From contig CM053142.1 in NCBI GenBank assembly GCA_028571685.1, positions 197,338,796 to 197,402,795 on the forward strand: 64,000 bases of DNA. Reading direction: 5' to 3'. Made by a program: the position numbers and the translations under genes. Origin of the DNA: Heterohyrax brucei. Lineage: Eukaryota > Chordata > Mammalia > Hyracoidea > Procaviidae. The notes beneath the pieces are model-generated. The model was not told where the DNA came from and ran no database searches. It saw nothing but the letters and a program-made list of their open reading frames with translations. Below, one piece after another: positions 31,941-42,245 of this stretch; position 1 is the stretch's first letter; each line of letters begins with the position of its first letter.

Positions 31941-31955
31941 AGCCTTGGTGAATGC

Positions 31956-32801
31956 TCATAACTTGCAGAGCCCATGCATAACCACTGTCCCTGCCACCAT
32001 GACCACTTTGTTCACTGAGTTGGAAGGTGCCTGAATTTTTCTGGGATTAATTTCCCACTCTCTAGCACACAAATGTTTAACTAATAAGTCCAGAGTCACT
32101 GATATTTCTTCCTTACTAGGTCCAATTAGCATAACATCATCCATGTAATGGACAGATATCACATCTTGTGGGAGAGAGAAGCAATCAAGGCCCCTGCGGA
32201 CTAAACTATGACAAAGGGCTAGAGAGTTAATACAGCCTTGAGGCAGGCAAGTGAAAATGTATTGCTGGCCTTGCAAGCTGAATGCAAACTGCTTCTGCTG
32301 GTCCTTGGAAACAGGTATGGAGAAGAAAGCATTAGCCAGATCAATAGCTGCATACCAAGTACCAGGAGATGTATTAATTTGCTCAGGCAATGAAACTACA
32401 TCTGGAACAGCAGCTGCCATGGGTGTCAGCACCTCATTAAGACTGTGATAATCTACTGTCATTCTCCAAGATCCATCTGTTTTTTGCACAGGCCAAATAG
32501 GCAAGGGGATCACCACCCCTGCATCCTTCAAGTCTTTAATGGTGGCAGTAATTTCCACAATCCCTCCAGGAACGCGGTGTTGCTTTTGGTTCACTGTTTT
32601 CCTAGGCAGTGGCAGTTCTAGCTGCTTCCATTTTGCTCTTCCCACCATAATGGCTCTCATTCTGTTTGTCAGCGATCCAGTGTGGGAGTTCTGCCAATTA
32701 CTGAGTATACCTATTCCAATTACACATTCTGGAACTGGAGAAATCACTACGGGATGGGTTTGGGGACTCACTGGACCTACTGTGACATGAACACGAGCCA
32801 A
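31956..32801 (-). pseudogene. pol: ERVL reverse transcriptase, fossil
   Basis: A 281-residue open stretch. Residues about 19-37 (VISPVPECVIGIGILSNWQ) look like the protease-to-RT joint. RT landmarks follow: GSWRMTVDYHSLNEV near 110-124, YAAIDLANAFFSIPV near 150-164 (motif A), LPQG near 187-190 and HYMDDVML near 218-225 (the catalytic YMDD). The enzyme family copies RNA into DNA. It is the longest surviving stretch of pol here; the provirus as a whole is broken. Confidence 0.85.
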
Positions 32802-32825
32802 GACTCCATTAATAACCTGACCTCC

Positions 32826-33050
32826 TTATGCTCCCACTCTGACTGGTGGGCCACAGTGATGTTTTGGGTCTCCTGGAATTAGTGCCAGTTCAGAGTCAGT
32901 ATCCAGTAGTCCCCAAAAAGTCTGATTATTTCCTCTTCCCCAGTGAACAGTCACTCTTGTAAAAGGCTGTAGAAATCTTTGTGGAAGAGCAGGAGAAAGA
33001 TTAACAGTATAAATTTTTGGCAGGGTATTATAATTCTTCAAATTCTTCAT
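32826..33050 (-). pseudogene. pol: ERVL protease region, fossil
   Basis: A 74-residue stretch with a retroviral aspartic-protease-like context (TFWGLLDT followed by ALIPGDPKHH) directly upstream of the RT region in the element's own direction. In living viruses this protease matures the gag and pol polyproteins. Confidence 0.65.
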
Positions 33051-33771
33051 TCAAGGAGTTGTGGGTCCTTAAATTCTCTCCAGTCTGGGAATTGATTGAG
33101 GGACTGTGACTCTCTCTTCTGGCGATTTGAGTTAGACTGCTGTTCACCTAACCTAGAATTCATCCTTTCATACAGATCAAGTAAATAGTAGGCTGTTTAT
33201 CTATTTCAGTCCTAGGGACACCATGACTAAGTAGCCAATTCCATATGTCCATATGAGTCAGACGATTATGATTACTATTTTGTCTCCACTGTCCACTACT
33301 GTAAGCACGCCCACCTTGTCTTTGTAGACTGACTGCAGCCACTTGACCCCTACCACCAAGGGGGTCCAGTCGGCCCCGTTGTAGTTATGTGTCTTAATTC
33401 AGTTAGGGCAGCTCCCACTGTCATATCTGATTTACATAAAATGACAATCACAGCCGTCTTCAAGGATCCTGGAGCTCCCATCACAAATTTGTTTCTCACA
33501 GTTGTGGTGAAAGGTGTGTTCTCTGGTCATTCTATGTGTGGATTTGAAGGTCTAACTGAATAAATCCACTCTAGCATGCCAATCTCCCTAAGCCTTCTAC
33601 AGTACACCAAACTGCATCATCCATGCTTCAACAATCCAGCCAAACAAACTATTAGGTCCTTTCCTAACTTCTCGAGCTGAAACATTGAATGAAGAATCCA
33701 TGCTCAGTGGACTCACGTCAGAAACTTCAGACTGATCCCACTTATGTTCCTTGCACCATTATCCCACACCC
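33051..33771 (-). other. ERVL gag 3' portion, decayed
   Basis: Internal sequence between the open gag stretch and protease. Short peptides such as DIWNWLLSHGVPRTEIDKQP (33160-33342) fit the nucleocapsid side of ERVL gag. It is decayed and no long frame remains. Confidence 0.5.
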
Positions 33772-34629
33772 TTAACAGCCATTCCCATGCATATTCTCCA
33801 GGTTTCTGTTTGTATGTATTAGAAAAGTCAAGCAGTTCCTTTGTAAAGTATAGCGTATCTTCTCCTGGGTCATACTTTGTACTTCACCTTTTAGGGCTTG
33901 CTTGGACTTAAGTCTAGTTACAGATCTAGAAGCCGAAGAGTTGTTATAACCTTCAGCATATTCACCTATAGTGTCTGTGTTAGACCATGCCCCAGGCAAT
34001 GACTCAGGCAGGGGCTCTTTAGAGGCAGCTGGGCTACAGCTAATCTCATTAGATTGGAGTGGAGGGGATAACGGCTTTACTGGGCAGGGTGGTTTAGCAG
34101 ACAAACACGAAGTAATCCTTTCACATGGGTGTGGTTCAACTGGCAGAAGTGATTCACTGGAAGTAAGGGGCTCAGTGTCCCCAGCTTCCATATAATCTGC
34201 CCATATGTCTCCATTCCAAGTTTCAGGGTCCCATTTTTTCCCAATCAATGTCCTCACTTTAATTTCAGATACCTCTGGAGATTGGCAATTGAGCTGGTGC
34301 TGCAATTCCGCCACTGTAATGATAAGCATCTGGGTTTGGCTTTCGGCAGTATCGGCTCTGCTATTACAGGTAATAAGGTTTTCTTTTAAAGCACAAATGG
34401 AAGCTTTGAGATCTCTTACACGGCATGAGAGCTTTGATTCCAAAGCCCTGAGCTCATCTCTTTTTTTCACCAGTTTATCTAATGCAAGTAGAGCCAGCCA
34501 ACCAGCTTGCTTGTACTTCTCATCCTCACATAATTTCAAAAAGTTATCATACATGTTTCCACCCTGAGCGTCACCTTTCACCAATATCTGATCTATTGGT
34601 GGGGCTATTTTGTGGATGTGTACCGCCAC
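33772..34629 (-). pseudogene. gag: ERVL gag, fossil
   Basis: A 285-residue open stretch beginning a little downstream of the primer site in the element's direction. It starts MAVHIHKIAPPIDQILVKGD, has a GGNMYDNFLKLCEDEKYKQA segment typical of ERVL/MuERV-L gag, and a charged heptad-like coiled coil at about residues 52-115. A long serine/proline-rich linker follows. Gag would have formed the particle shell. The older copy at 25.8-27.2 kb matches it block by block. Confidence 0.8.
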
Positions 34630-34748
34630 CCCAGTCCATGGACTAGCACTGCACTCGTTACTGCTAAGAGCAGGGTTAGCAACAGTTAATACTAGCCAGA
34701 CTCAATAACCACTTGAAAAGATTCCTTTTTACAATTTTGTTTCCCTAG

Positions 34749-34765
34749 AACCACTCCCGGTACCA
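34749..34765 (-). other. tRNA-Leu primer binding site
   Basis: On the minus strand tggtaccgggagtggtt lies just inside the 5' LTR, five bases from its edge. It is nearly complementary to the 3' end of tRNA-Leu(UAA), the usual primer for ERVL reverse transcription. This supports both the orientation and the LTR boundary at 34771. Confidence 0.8.
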
Positions 34766-34770
34766 AATTG

Positions 34771-35323
34771 TGTTAGGCTGGGCTGTCTAGGGAAGCAAAA
34801 CCAGGCACATGTGTATGTACAAGGAAAGACTTATGTATGTAAAGTACAAGGAAAGATACACACACACACACACACACATAGATATAGGAAACAGCTCACA
34901 CAGTCGCAGAAGTTGAACACCCCAAGACCTGGCAAAGCCTCACACGGCCACGGGAGCTGGTAAACCCAAGGTCAGCAGGTCAGAGACCACAGTTTTAAGA
35001 TCACCAGTGTGTAGGTCAGCAGATTCCAAGCTGGTGGTGAGACGGAGTTGAAAAGGCTGGTGAACCTAGGATAGGCAGGTCAGGGAACAGGACGCTCACT
35101 CACCAGCTGTAAGGGTTGATGAATCCAACAGCTACCAGTTCAAGTCCGGGAACCAGACACCAGAAGAGCGCAGGAGCTGCTGGCTATGTGTGCAGACTGG
35201 CAGTAGGTGGTGGAAGGCGGAGAGATGAGAGCTGAGGGGCAAGAAGCCACCACTGGCCCCGCCCTGCCATTTAATATGGCAGCCTAACATGGAGTAGCCA
35301 AGTTGACAAAATCCCGACCACCA
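34771..35323 (-). repeat. 5' LTR of ERVL
   Basis: It reads tgttaggctgggctgtctag at its left edge and ends near atcccgaccacca. It contains a (CA)n tract at about 34858-34880 and the same caggtcag and atgaatccaacagctaccag blocks as the 3' LTR. The exact right edge could be two bases further. Confidence 0.75.
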
Positions 35324-35615
35324 CTCCAACCATGATCCCTTTCTCCAGGCACTGGTCGGTTCTGACAGCATGTCCACAGAGACAAAGTCTTGTCATCCTC
35401 CCTTCAAAGGAGCATTCTAGCTGTACTTCTTCCAAGGCCAATTTCTTCCCTCTTCTGATGTCTCATGGCCTGGTCAACGTTCTCTCCAACACCATAATCA
35501 AAGTCCTCCATTCAGATTCAGTGCCCAGCTCTCATGCACATGAGGTGGCTGAGAACACCCCAGTTTGGGCTGGGAGCACCTCAGGCTTCAAATTTACGTC
35601 CTTGCTTTTTAACAT
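35324..35615 (-). mobile_element. RTE LINE, continuation after ERVL
   Basis: RTE resumes as ccatgatccctttctccagg cactggtcggttctgacagc, then tcttccaaggccaatttctt, and cttcaaatttacgtccttgc. It ends where the poly-T of a reverse-oriented L1 begins. Confidence 0.75.
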
Positions 35616-35639
35616 TTTCTTTTCTTTTTTTTTTTTATT

Positions 35640-36600
35640 ATGACTGAGTGAAAACATACATTCCCATATAAATTTACATGCCCACCTATATGCAGCTTCC
35701 ACTGCTCTCCCTACCTGGTGACAGCACACTATTCCTCTCTGTTCCATACATGTCTTATCCTCCCAACAGTCTCCTTTCCCCTCCTCTCCACCCACTCCCC
35801 TTCTTCCAGCCAGAGGTCAGCCAGATGACATCCTATAGATGCATAGAACCATAAAGTGCATCCAATGTATGATCACTCTGCATCACCAAGTCCAATCCAT
35901 TCGTGTCCACAGAGTGGACCTCCATTATGATTTATGGGCAAGGACAGCATCAGGGCCAGGGGCCATGCTCCCAGGGGAACCCTGAAGCCCCTGGACCATC
36001 AATTGTGGTCTTTTAGTGGAGATCTCAGGGTGCACCTCTCTTTATTCTTGCATTACCAGTGAGACATAATTTAGTGAGCTCCATCGTGGTGGCAGCCAGG
36101 CACCATCCGGTTCTTCGAGTCCCAAGTCTATGTAGGCATCCACTTATGTGGGTCTCTCTATCTTCTGGGTTGTCTTTACCCCATGTCATTTTGGTCCTCG
36201 GTGAGCATCCGTTTCTGCTGAGTTGGGACCATTTGCTGTGCCCTTGGGTGTCAACTTGGCAGCTTTTAAGACTCCAGATGCCCCTCACCAATGTGGGATG
36301 CAGAGAGCCCTCTTAGCAAAATGCTAGTTGTGCCAGTTGGCCTCAATTTCACCTAACAGCATGGTCCCCTACCCCCTGCCCCAGCTATTCTGTCCTTACA
36401 ATATTGGGTTAAGATGGAAGGACTATTCAAGTTATGTTGAAGTCCACTTAATATTGTTCTTGTTTCTAATGTGTGCTGTCACCGATTTCACCCAACCAAA
36501 TTTCTACCAACTATCTAATCTAAACCCTCCCCCGTTACCCACCCTCCTTCCCCTCCCTTGCAGCCATCAAAGAGTCTTTTCTTCTATACATAAGTCTGTT
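35640..36600 (-). other. L1 3' untranslated region
   Basis: This UTR carries the signature text also found in forward orientation at 16.13-16.40 kb and, in part, at 19.9-20.4 kb. Landmarks are cccacctatatgcagcttcc, ctggtgacagcacactattc, gcatagaaccataaagtgca and caccatccggttcttcgag. It links the small L1 tails in the window to one family. Confidence 0.75.
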
Positions 36601-37724
36601 TTTGAGTTCTTATAATAGGGGTCTCATACAATATTTGTCCTTCTGTCTTGTTGGGGTAAGATGGTATCTCATTGTCATTTTGGTTTGAATTTCTTTAATA
36701 ATTAATGAAAATGAGCATGTCTGCATGTGTTTTTGGCTGCTTGGATCTCCTCTTTAAAGAAGTGTCTGTCCATCTCCTTTGCCCATCACTTAATTGGATG
36801 ATTTGTCTTTTTCTTATTGATACTTTTTAATACCTTATAGATTATGGAGATCAGGCACCAGTCTGACATACAGTTGCCAAACATTTTTTTCCATTCTGTA
36901 GGTGGTCTTTTAATTCTTTTGATGAAGTCTTTGGATGAGCAGAAGTGTTTAATTCTTGTTAATTCCCATTTATCTATTTTCTCTTCTGATTAATGTGTTT
37001 TGTTTGTCAGATTTTGAAGTCTGTCTATATTGTGTATTAAAACTTCCATTGTTGACCCTATTTTATCTTGGATGAGCTTTATTGTTTTAGCTTTATATTT
37101 AGGTCCTTTATCCAGTTTGAGTTGATTTTTGTATAAAGTGTGAGATATGGGTCTTGCTTCAATTTTTTGCAGATGGATATCCAATCATGCCAGTATCATT
37201 TGTTAAAGAGACTGTTCTTACCCCAGTTTAAAATCTTAGGACCTTTTTTCAAATACCAGCTGTTCATAGGAGGATGGTGGCATCTCTGGGGTCTCTACCT
37301 TGTTCTACTGGTCTATATACCTCTTTTTGTACCAGTACCAGACTGTTTTGACACTGTGGCAGTGCAACAGGTTTTAAAGTCAGGTAGTGAGAGGTCTCCC
37401 AGTATGTTCTTCCTTTTCAGTAGTGCTTTACTTATCCAGGGCTTCTTCCCTTTTTGAATAAAGCTGATAATTTGTGTCTCCATTTCATTAAAAAATGTCG
37501 CTGGAATTTGTATTGGGATTGCATTATACAAGTAAATTGCTTTGGGCAAAATAGACATTTTCACAACATTGAGTCTTCCTATCCATGAACAGGGCAGATT
37601 ACTCCTCTTACACAAGCCTCTCCTGGTTTCTTGTAGTAAGGTCCTGTAGTTTCCTCTGTAAAGATCTCATATTTCTCTAGTTAGATTTATTCCTAGGTAT
37701 TTTATCTTCTTGGTGGCTATAGCA

Positions 37725-37890
37725 AAAATTTCACAGATGAAGAAGCCTTTCTGAATCTAAAGAGGCTGAATACAAAAGAGTTATATATAAAACCCTCCTA
37801 GAGATTAAACAAAATGCAATAGAACAAAATGAAAAATTCGGTAAACTGTTTGAAATGCTAGAACATCAATTGACAAAATCAGGTGATTTT
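37725..37890 (+). mobile_element. Inverted L1 ORF1-like segment
   Basis: In forward orientation, opposite to the surrounding L1, the sequence translates to a coiled-coil peptide ([20 protein letters not shown] then [14 protein letters not shown]), which resembles the heptad region of L1 ORF1. It sits where the RT catalytic core of ORF2 should be: conserved L1 text on either side is separated by about 500 bp in an intact element. Assignment to ORF1 is by style, not alignment. Confidence 0.55.
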
Positions 37891-38188
37891 TATATTTTGT
37901 GTTATTAATGTGATTGATTACATTACTTGTTTTTCTGATGTGGAACCAGCCTTGCATCTCTGGAATGAAATCAACTTGATCATGATGAACTGTTTTTTTT
38001 ATATGCTGTTGAAGTCTATTGGCTAAAATTTTGTTGAAGATTTTTGCATCTAGATTCATGAGTGATATTGGTCTGTAATTTTCTTTTTTTGTGGGATGTT
38101 TCCCTGGTTTGGGTATCAGGATTATGCTAGCTTCGTAGAATGAGTTTGTAAGTATTTCATCTCTTTCTACGGTGTGAAATAACTTCAA
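37805..38188 (-). pseudogene. L1 ORF2 reverse transcriptase fragment
   Basis: The frame holds [20 protein letters not shown], then [20 protein letters not shown] and [20 protein letters not shown], the proximal L1 RT fingers region (family motif [10 protein letters not shown]). The frame then runs into the inverted ORF1-like segment. The FADD catalytic motif is not present, because that part of ORF2 is missing. Confidence 0.85.
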
Positions 38189-38621
38189 TAGTATTGGAGT
38201 TAATTCTTCTCTAAAAGTTTGGTAGAATTTTCCGGTGAAGCCGTCTGGGCCAGACTTTTTTTCGGTTGGTAGATTTTTGATGACTTTTTCAATCTCTTCA
38301 TTTGTGATAGATTTATTAAGTTGATCTATTTCTCCTTATGATAGTCTTGGTGAGTCATGTGAATCTAGAAATTTGTCTATTTCCGCTAGGTTTTCAAACC
38401 TGTTCAAGTGTAGCTTTTCATAGTGTTCTGTTGTGATATGTTTTATTTCATTTGGGTCTGTTGTAACATCTCCCAACTCATTTCTTAATCAGGTTGTTTG
38501 TATCTTCTGTTGTTTTTCTTTTGTAAGTTTAGACAATGGTTTATGAGTTTGTTGATCTTTTCGAAGAACCAGCTTTTAGTTTTGTTAATTTTTTCAATTG
38601 TTTTTCAATTCTCTAATTCAT

Positions 38622-39440
38622 TTAGTTCGCTCTAATCCTTATTATCTGTGTTCTTCTGGTGCCTGAGAGGTTCCTTTGTTGCTCTCTTTCTACTTGTTCA
38701 AGCTGTGAGGTTAATTCTTTAATTTGTGCTGGTTCTTCTTTCTGGAGGTGTGCATTTATAGAGAAGAACTGACCTCTGAGCACTGCTTTTGCTGTATCCC
38801 ATAAATTCTGGTAGGATGTGCTTTCCTTCTCATTTGAATCTATAAATTTCTTTAATATGTCTTTAATTTCTTTTATAACCCAAGGCTTTATGAGCAAAAT
38901 GTTGTTCAGGTTCCACAAGTTTGAATTTTTACCTATGAATTTTCTGTTATTGATTTCAACTTTTATAGCTCTGTGGTCCGAGAAGGTACTTTGCAATAAA
39001 TCAATGTTTTGGATTTTATAGAGAGTTGCTTTATGACCTAAAGTACAGTCTGTTCTGGAGAAAGTTCCATGTGATTTGGAGAAGGTGTATTTATCTGCTG
39101 ATGGATGAAAAGATCTGTGTATGTCAATAAGGTCAAGTTGGTTGATTGTTGCAATAAGATTTTCTGTATCTTTACCGAGCTTTTTTCTGGATGATCTATC
39201 TTTAACTGAAAGGGGAGTGTTAAAGTCCCCAGCTGTTATTGTGGAATGATCAATCTCGTTTTTCAGTGTTGTCAGTATTTGTTCAATGTATTTAGGTGCT
39301 TTGGTATTGGGCGCATAAATATTTAATATTGTTAAGTCTTGCTTGAGTATTGAACCTTTCAGTTCTTTAACTTCATCATTTCTTCCACATGCTTTAGCTA
39401 TTCTATATTTAAGAGCAAGTTTCAGAGTCTCTTCTGACAT
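38622..39440 (-). pseudogene. RTE/L1 chimeric frame with L1 endonuclease
   Basis: A 272-residue open frame. Residues about 1-27 (MSEETLKLALKYRIAKACGR then NDEVKEL) come from RTE ORF text; from about residue 28 it is L1 ORF2 (KGSILKQDLTILNIYAPNTK). The endonuclease part keeps AGDFNTPLS near 70-78 and SDHRAIK near 154-160, but lacks the N-terminal catalytic part. The start codon is supplied by RTE. Expression is not implied. Confidence 0.8.
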
Positions 39441-40975
39441 CCATTTGGGTCTTTTCTTTCCTGTCTTTTTAAATGACCTTTTACTTTCTTTGTGTATGAT
39501 ATCCTTTGTGTTACCCCACAGCTTGCCTGGTCTTCAATCATTAGTGTTCCTATACTTTAAATCCATTCTTAAGATGGTTTCTAAATTCAGGTGGGATATA
39601 GTCAAGGTTGTACTTCAGCTCTTGTAAAGTTGCTCTAATTTTCTTCAGCTTCAACTTGAACTTGCATATAAGTAATTGATGTTCTCTTCAACAGTTGGCC
39701 CCTGATCTTGGTCTCACTGATGACACTAAGTTTCTCCATCACATCTTTTCTTAGGTGTAGGCAACCTGAGTCCTGTGTGTTTCATCTGGTGAGGTTCGCA
39801 TACATGGTCACTGTTTCTGCTGTTCAAAACAGGCATTTGCAAAGTTCTGTCATGCAACATCCAGTGTTGCTTTTGTCACCAAAACCATATTTTCCAACTA
39901 CCTATCCTTCTTGGTTCTCAACTTCTCCATCCCAGTCACCGGTAGTCATCCTTGTCTTCATTGCATGTTTGATCAATTTTCAGAATGCAGAAGTTGGTAA
40001 GAATCTTCAATTTCCTCATCTTGGCCTATGTGGTTGGTGCATAGTATAACAGTTATGTTAACCAGTCTTCCCTGTAGACATTTAGATATTATCTTATCGC
40101 TGACAGCATTGTATTTCAGGACAGATCTTAAAATACTTTTTGACAATGGAGCAAGGCCACTCCTCGTCAATGTGTCATTTCCAGCATAGTAAACAACAAG
40201 ATTGCCCAATTCAAAATGGCCGAAAGAATTCCATTTCAGAAAATTAGTGCCTAGATATTGATCTTCACGTGTGCCATTTCATTTTTGATGACTTCTAATT
40301 TTCCTAAATTTGTACTTCAGACATTCCACTTCCTACTACTAATGGATGTTTGCAGATTTTTTCTCATTTTAAGTCATGTCAAATCAGCTAAGTCCCAAAA
40401 CCTTTATTCCCTCCACATCATTCAGGGTGACTCTACTTTGAGGAGGCAACTTTCCCAGGGGTGTATTGAGTGCCTTCCATCCTGGCAAGGTCATCATCTA
40501 GCAGCAGATGCTGCATCAGACACTGTTCTGCTGCTATTTATAAGTTTTTCACTAGTCAGTTCCTTGAGAAGTAGATCACCAGGTCCTTCTTCCTGGTCTG
40601 TCTCAGTCTGGAAGTGCAGCTGGAATCTGTCCACTGTGGACAACCCTGCTGATATTTGAAATACAGTGGCATAGCTTCTAGAATGACAACAACACATGAG
40701 CCACTACACATGACAAACTGAGAGACAGGTGATATGCTTTCAGCCTATGGGATTTATTTTCTAGCACTATATCAGCCAACATTTGATTGTGATCCACGGA
40801 CTTTTCATTGACTGAATGTCACAAGTAGATTGCCGAGCCTTCCTAGTCTTAGCCTGGAAGCTCCACTGAAGCCTGTCCCCCATGTTTAGTTGTACTAGCA
40901 TTTGAAATACCAGTGGCATAGATTACAACATCATAGCAACATAAGCCACCACAGCATGACACACTATCAGGTGTG
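39360..40975 (-). mobile_element. RTE LINE 5' half with leader monomers
   Basis: Reverse-oriented RTE: ORF region cagagtctcttctgacatcc, ttctaaattcaggtgggata, the endonuclease region around 39.7-40.25 kb (accagtcttccctgtagaca, tcgctgacagcattgtattt), then the gactctactttgaggaggca block and two leader units (40.50-40.76 and 40.76-40.97 kb). With the parts at 29.86 and 35.32 kb it makes one RTE interrupted by ERVL and L1, although about 1.4 kb of its middle is absent. Confidence 0.75.
40497..40975 (-). repeat. Two tandem RTE leader monomers
   Basis: Two diverged copies about 260 bp apart. Unit 1 has cagacactgttctgctgcta, cttgagaagtagatcaccag, gtctcagtctggaagtgcag and cagtggcatagcttctag. Unit 2 has cagccaacatttgattgtga, gtcacaagtagattgccgag, gtcttagcctggaagctcca and cagtggcatagattacaac. 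Tandem promoter-bearing monomers are known from some L1 families; here the arrangement is seen in an RTE. Confidence 0.65.
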
Positions 40976-41214
40976 GGCTGTGCAGAGCTCTGTTATACAT
41001 ACTAGAATGCTGACTGTGTATCAACCACAGAATAGAGCAAAATCCCAAGGAGTAAGAAAATTATCCCAGTGACGGTGAGTGCTCACATTTAAATGTATAC
41101 CATTCCAGACTTTTTCTATGTATATACACTTGTAAATGATAAAACAGGACTGAAAAGTACATACTATTTTTGCAACCAGTCTTACTTATAAGTAACCTAA
41201 TTTATATTTAGTAG

Positions 41215-41998
41215 CAGAACTGCTCCTTAAACGTGAAGAGGAGGTGAAGCACTTACTGATGAATATCAGAGACCACAGCCCTCAGGATGGATTATACCTC
41301 AACATAGAGAAAACAAAATACTCACAACTGGACTGATAAGCAACATCATGATAAAGAGAGAAAAGACTAAAGTTGCCAATATTTCACTGTCCTTGGATCC
41401 ACAATCAACCCCCATGGAAGCAGCCATCAAGAAATCAAAAGACACATTGCATTGGGAAAATGTGCTGCAAAGGACCTCTTTAAGGTGGTGAAAAGCAAAT
41501 ACATCACCATGAAGACTAAGGTGCACCTGACTCAAACCGTCATATTTTCAATCACATCATATGCATGCAAAAGTGGGGCAATGAATCAGGGAGACCAAGA
41601 AAGAAATGAGGCTTATGAACTGTGGTGTTGGCAAAGGACACTGACTATACACCACAGATTGCAAAAAGAATGAAAAAAGTTTGTCTTGTAAGACGTATAA
41701 CCACCGTACTTCTTAGATGCAAGGATGATAAGACTACCTGTTACATACTTTGGACATGTTGTCAAGAGGGATCAGTCCCCAGAAAAGGACATCATGCTTG
41801 GTAAAGTACAGGGTTAGCAGAAAAGAGGATGACCCTCAACAACATGGTATGACACAGTGGCTATAATACTATGCTTGAGCAGAGCGGTGACTGTGAGCAT
41901 GGTGCAGACCAGGCAGTGTTCCGGTTCTGTGGTCACTGTGAGTTGGAACCAACTCGATGGCACTTAACAGTACCAACAGCAGAGCTAACAGATAAAAT
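41215..41998 (+). mobile_element. RTE LINE 3' part
   Basis: Forward RTE from gaggaggtgaagcacttact through caagaaatcaaaagacacat, aaggtgcacctgactcaaac, gacatgttgtcaagagggat, agtccccagaaaaggacatc to the terminus gtgagttggaaccaactcga tggcacttaacagtaccaac. It is among the best-kept RTE 3' ends in the window and a good reference for the others. ORF2 is decayed. Confidence 0.85.
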
Positions 41999-42064
41999 TA
42001 ACTTAGCATCCAGCTAAGATAGTGACAATTTGTTGCTGTTGTCCTCAATTTTCTAATTTTCTAC

Positions 42065-42242
42065 GAGGCGTCAGGGAGCCGTGGTGGTGCAGTGGTTAAG
42101 CAGTCAGTTGCCGTCCAGGCTAGCAGTTCAAATCACCAGCCACTCCTTGGAAACTCTATAGGGCGGTTCTACCCTGTCCTACAGGGTCTTTGTAAGTTGG
42201 GTAGACTCCACAGCAGTCGGTTTGGCTTTGGGTTTGCTGTGC
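42065..42242 (+). mobile_element. AfroSINE, complete
   Basis: Head gggagccgtggtggtgcagt ggttaagcag, then caggctagcagttcaaatca (box B region), ccttggaaactctatagggc, ggttctaccctgtcctacag and the tail agcagtcggtttggctttgg. Head, body and tail are all present. Confidence 0.85.
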
Positions 42243-42245
42243 ATC

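Larger units (their letters stand above)
30038..35323 (-). mobile_element. ERVL provirus fossil with both LTRs
   Basis: A class III (ERVL) endogenous retrovirus, about 5.3 kb, in reverse orientation. In its own direction the parts are: 5' LTR, tRNA-Leu primer site, gag, protease, reverse transcriptase, part of integrase, dUTPase and 3' LTR. A dUTPase placed after integrase marks the ERVL group; no envelope is seen. It is broken, with several breaks. The two LTRs differ at very roughly one site in seven by eye, suggesting insertion tens of millions of years ago. It lies inside an RTE with a probable 5-bp duplication (ccaag and ccaac). Confidence 0.85.
35616..39359 (-). mobile_element. 5'-truncated L1 LINE
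   Basis: A 3.7-kb reverse-oriented L1: poly-T (tail), a long 3' UTR (35.64 to about 36.6 kb), distal ORF2 (36.6-37.72 kb), an inverted ORF1-like insert (37.73-37.89 kb), proximal RT (37.89-38.6 kb) and endonuclease (to 39.36 kb). It lacks ORF1, the 5' UTR and the start of ORF2. It separates two RTE parts, so it inserted in or next to that RTE. Stops across ORF2 show it is dead. Confidence 0.85.
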
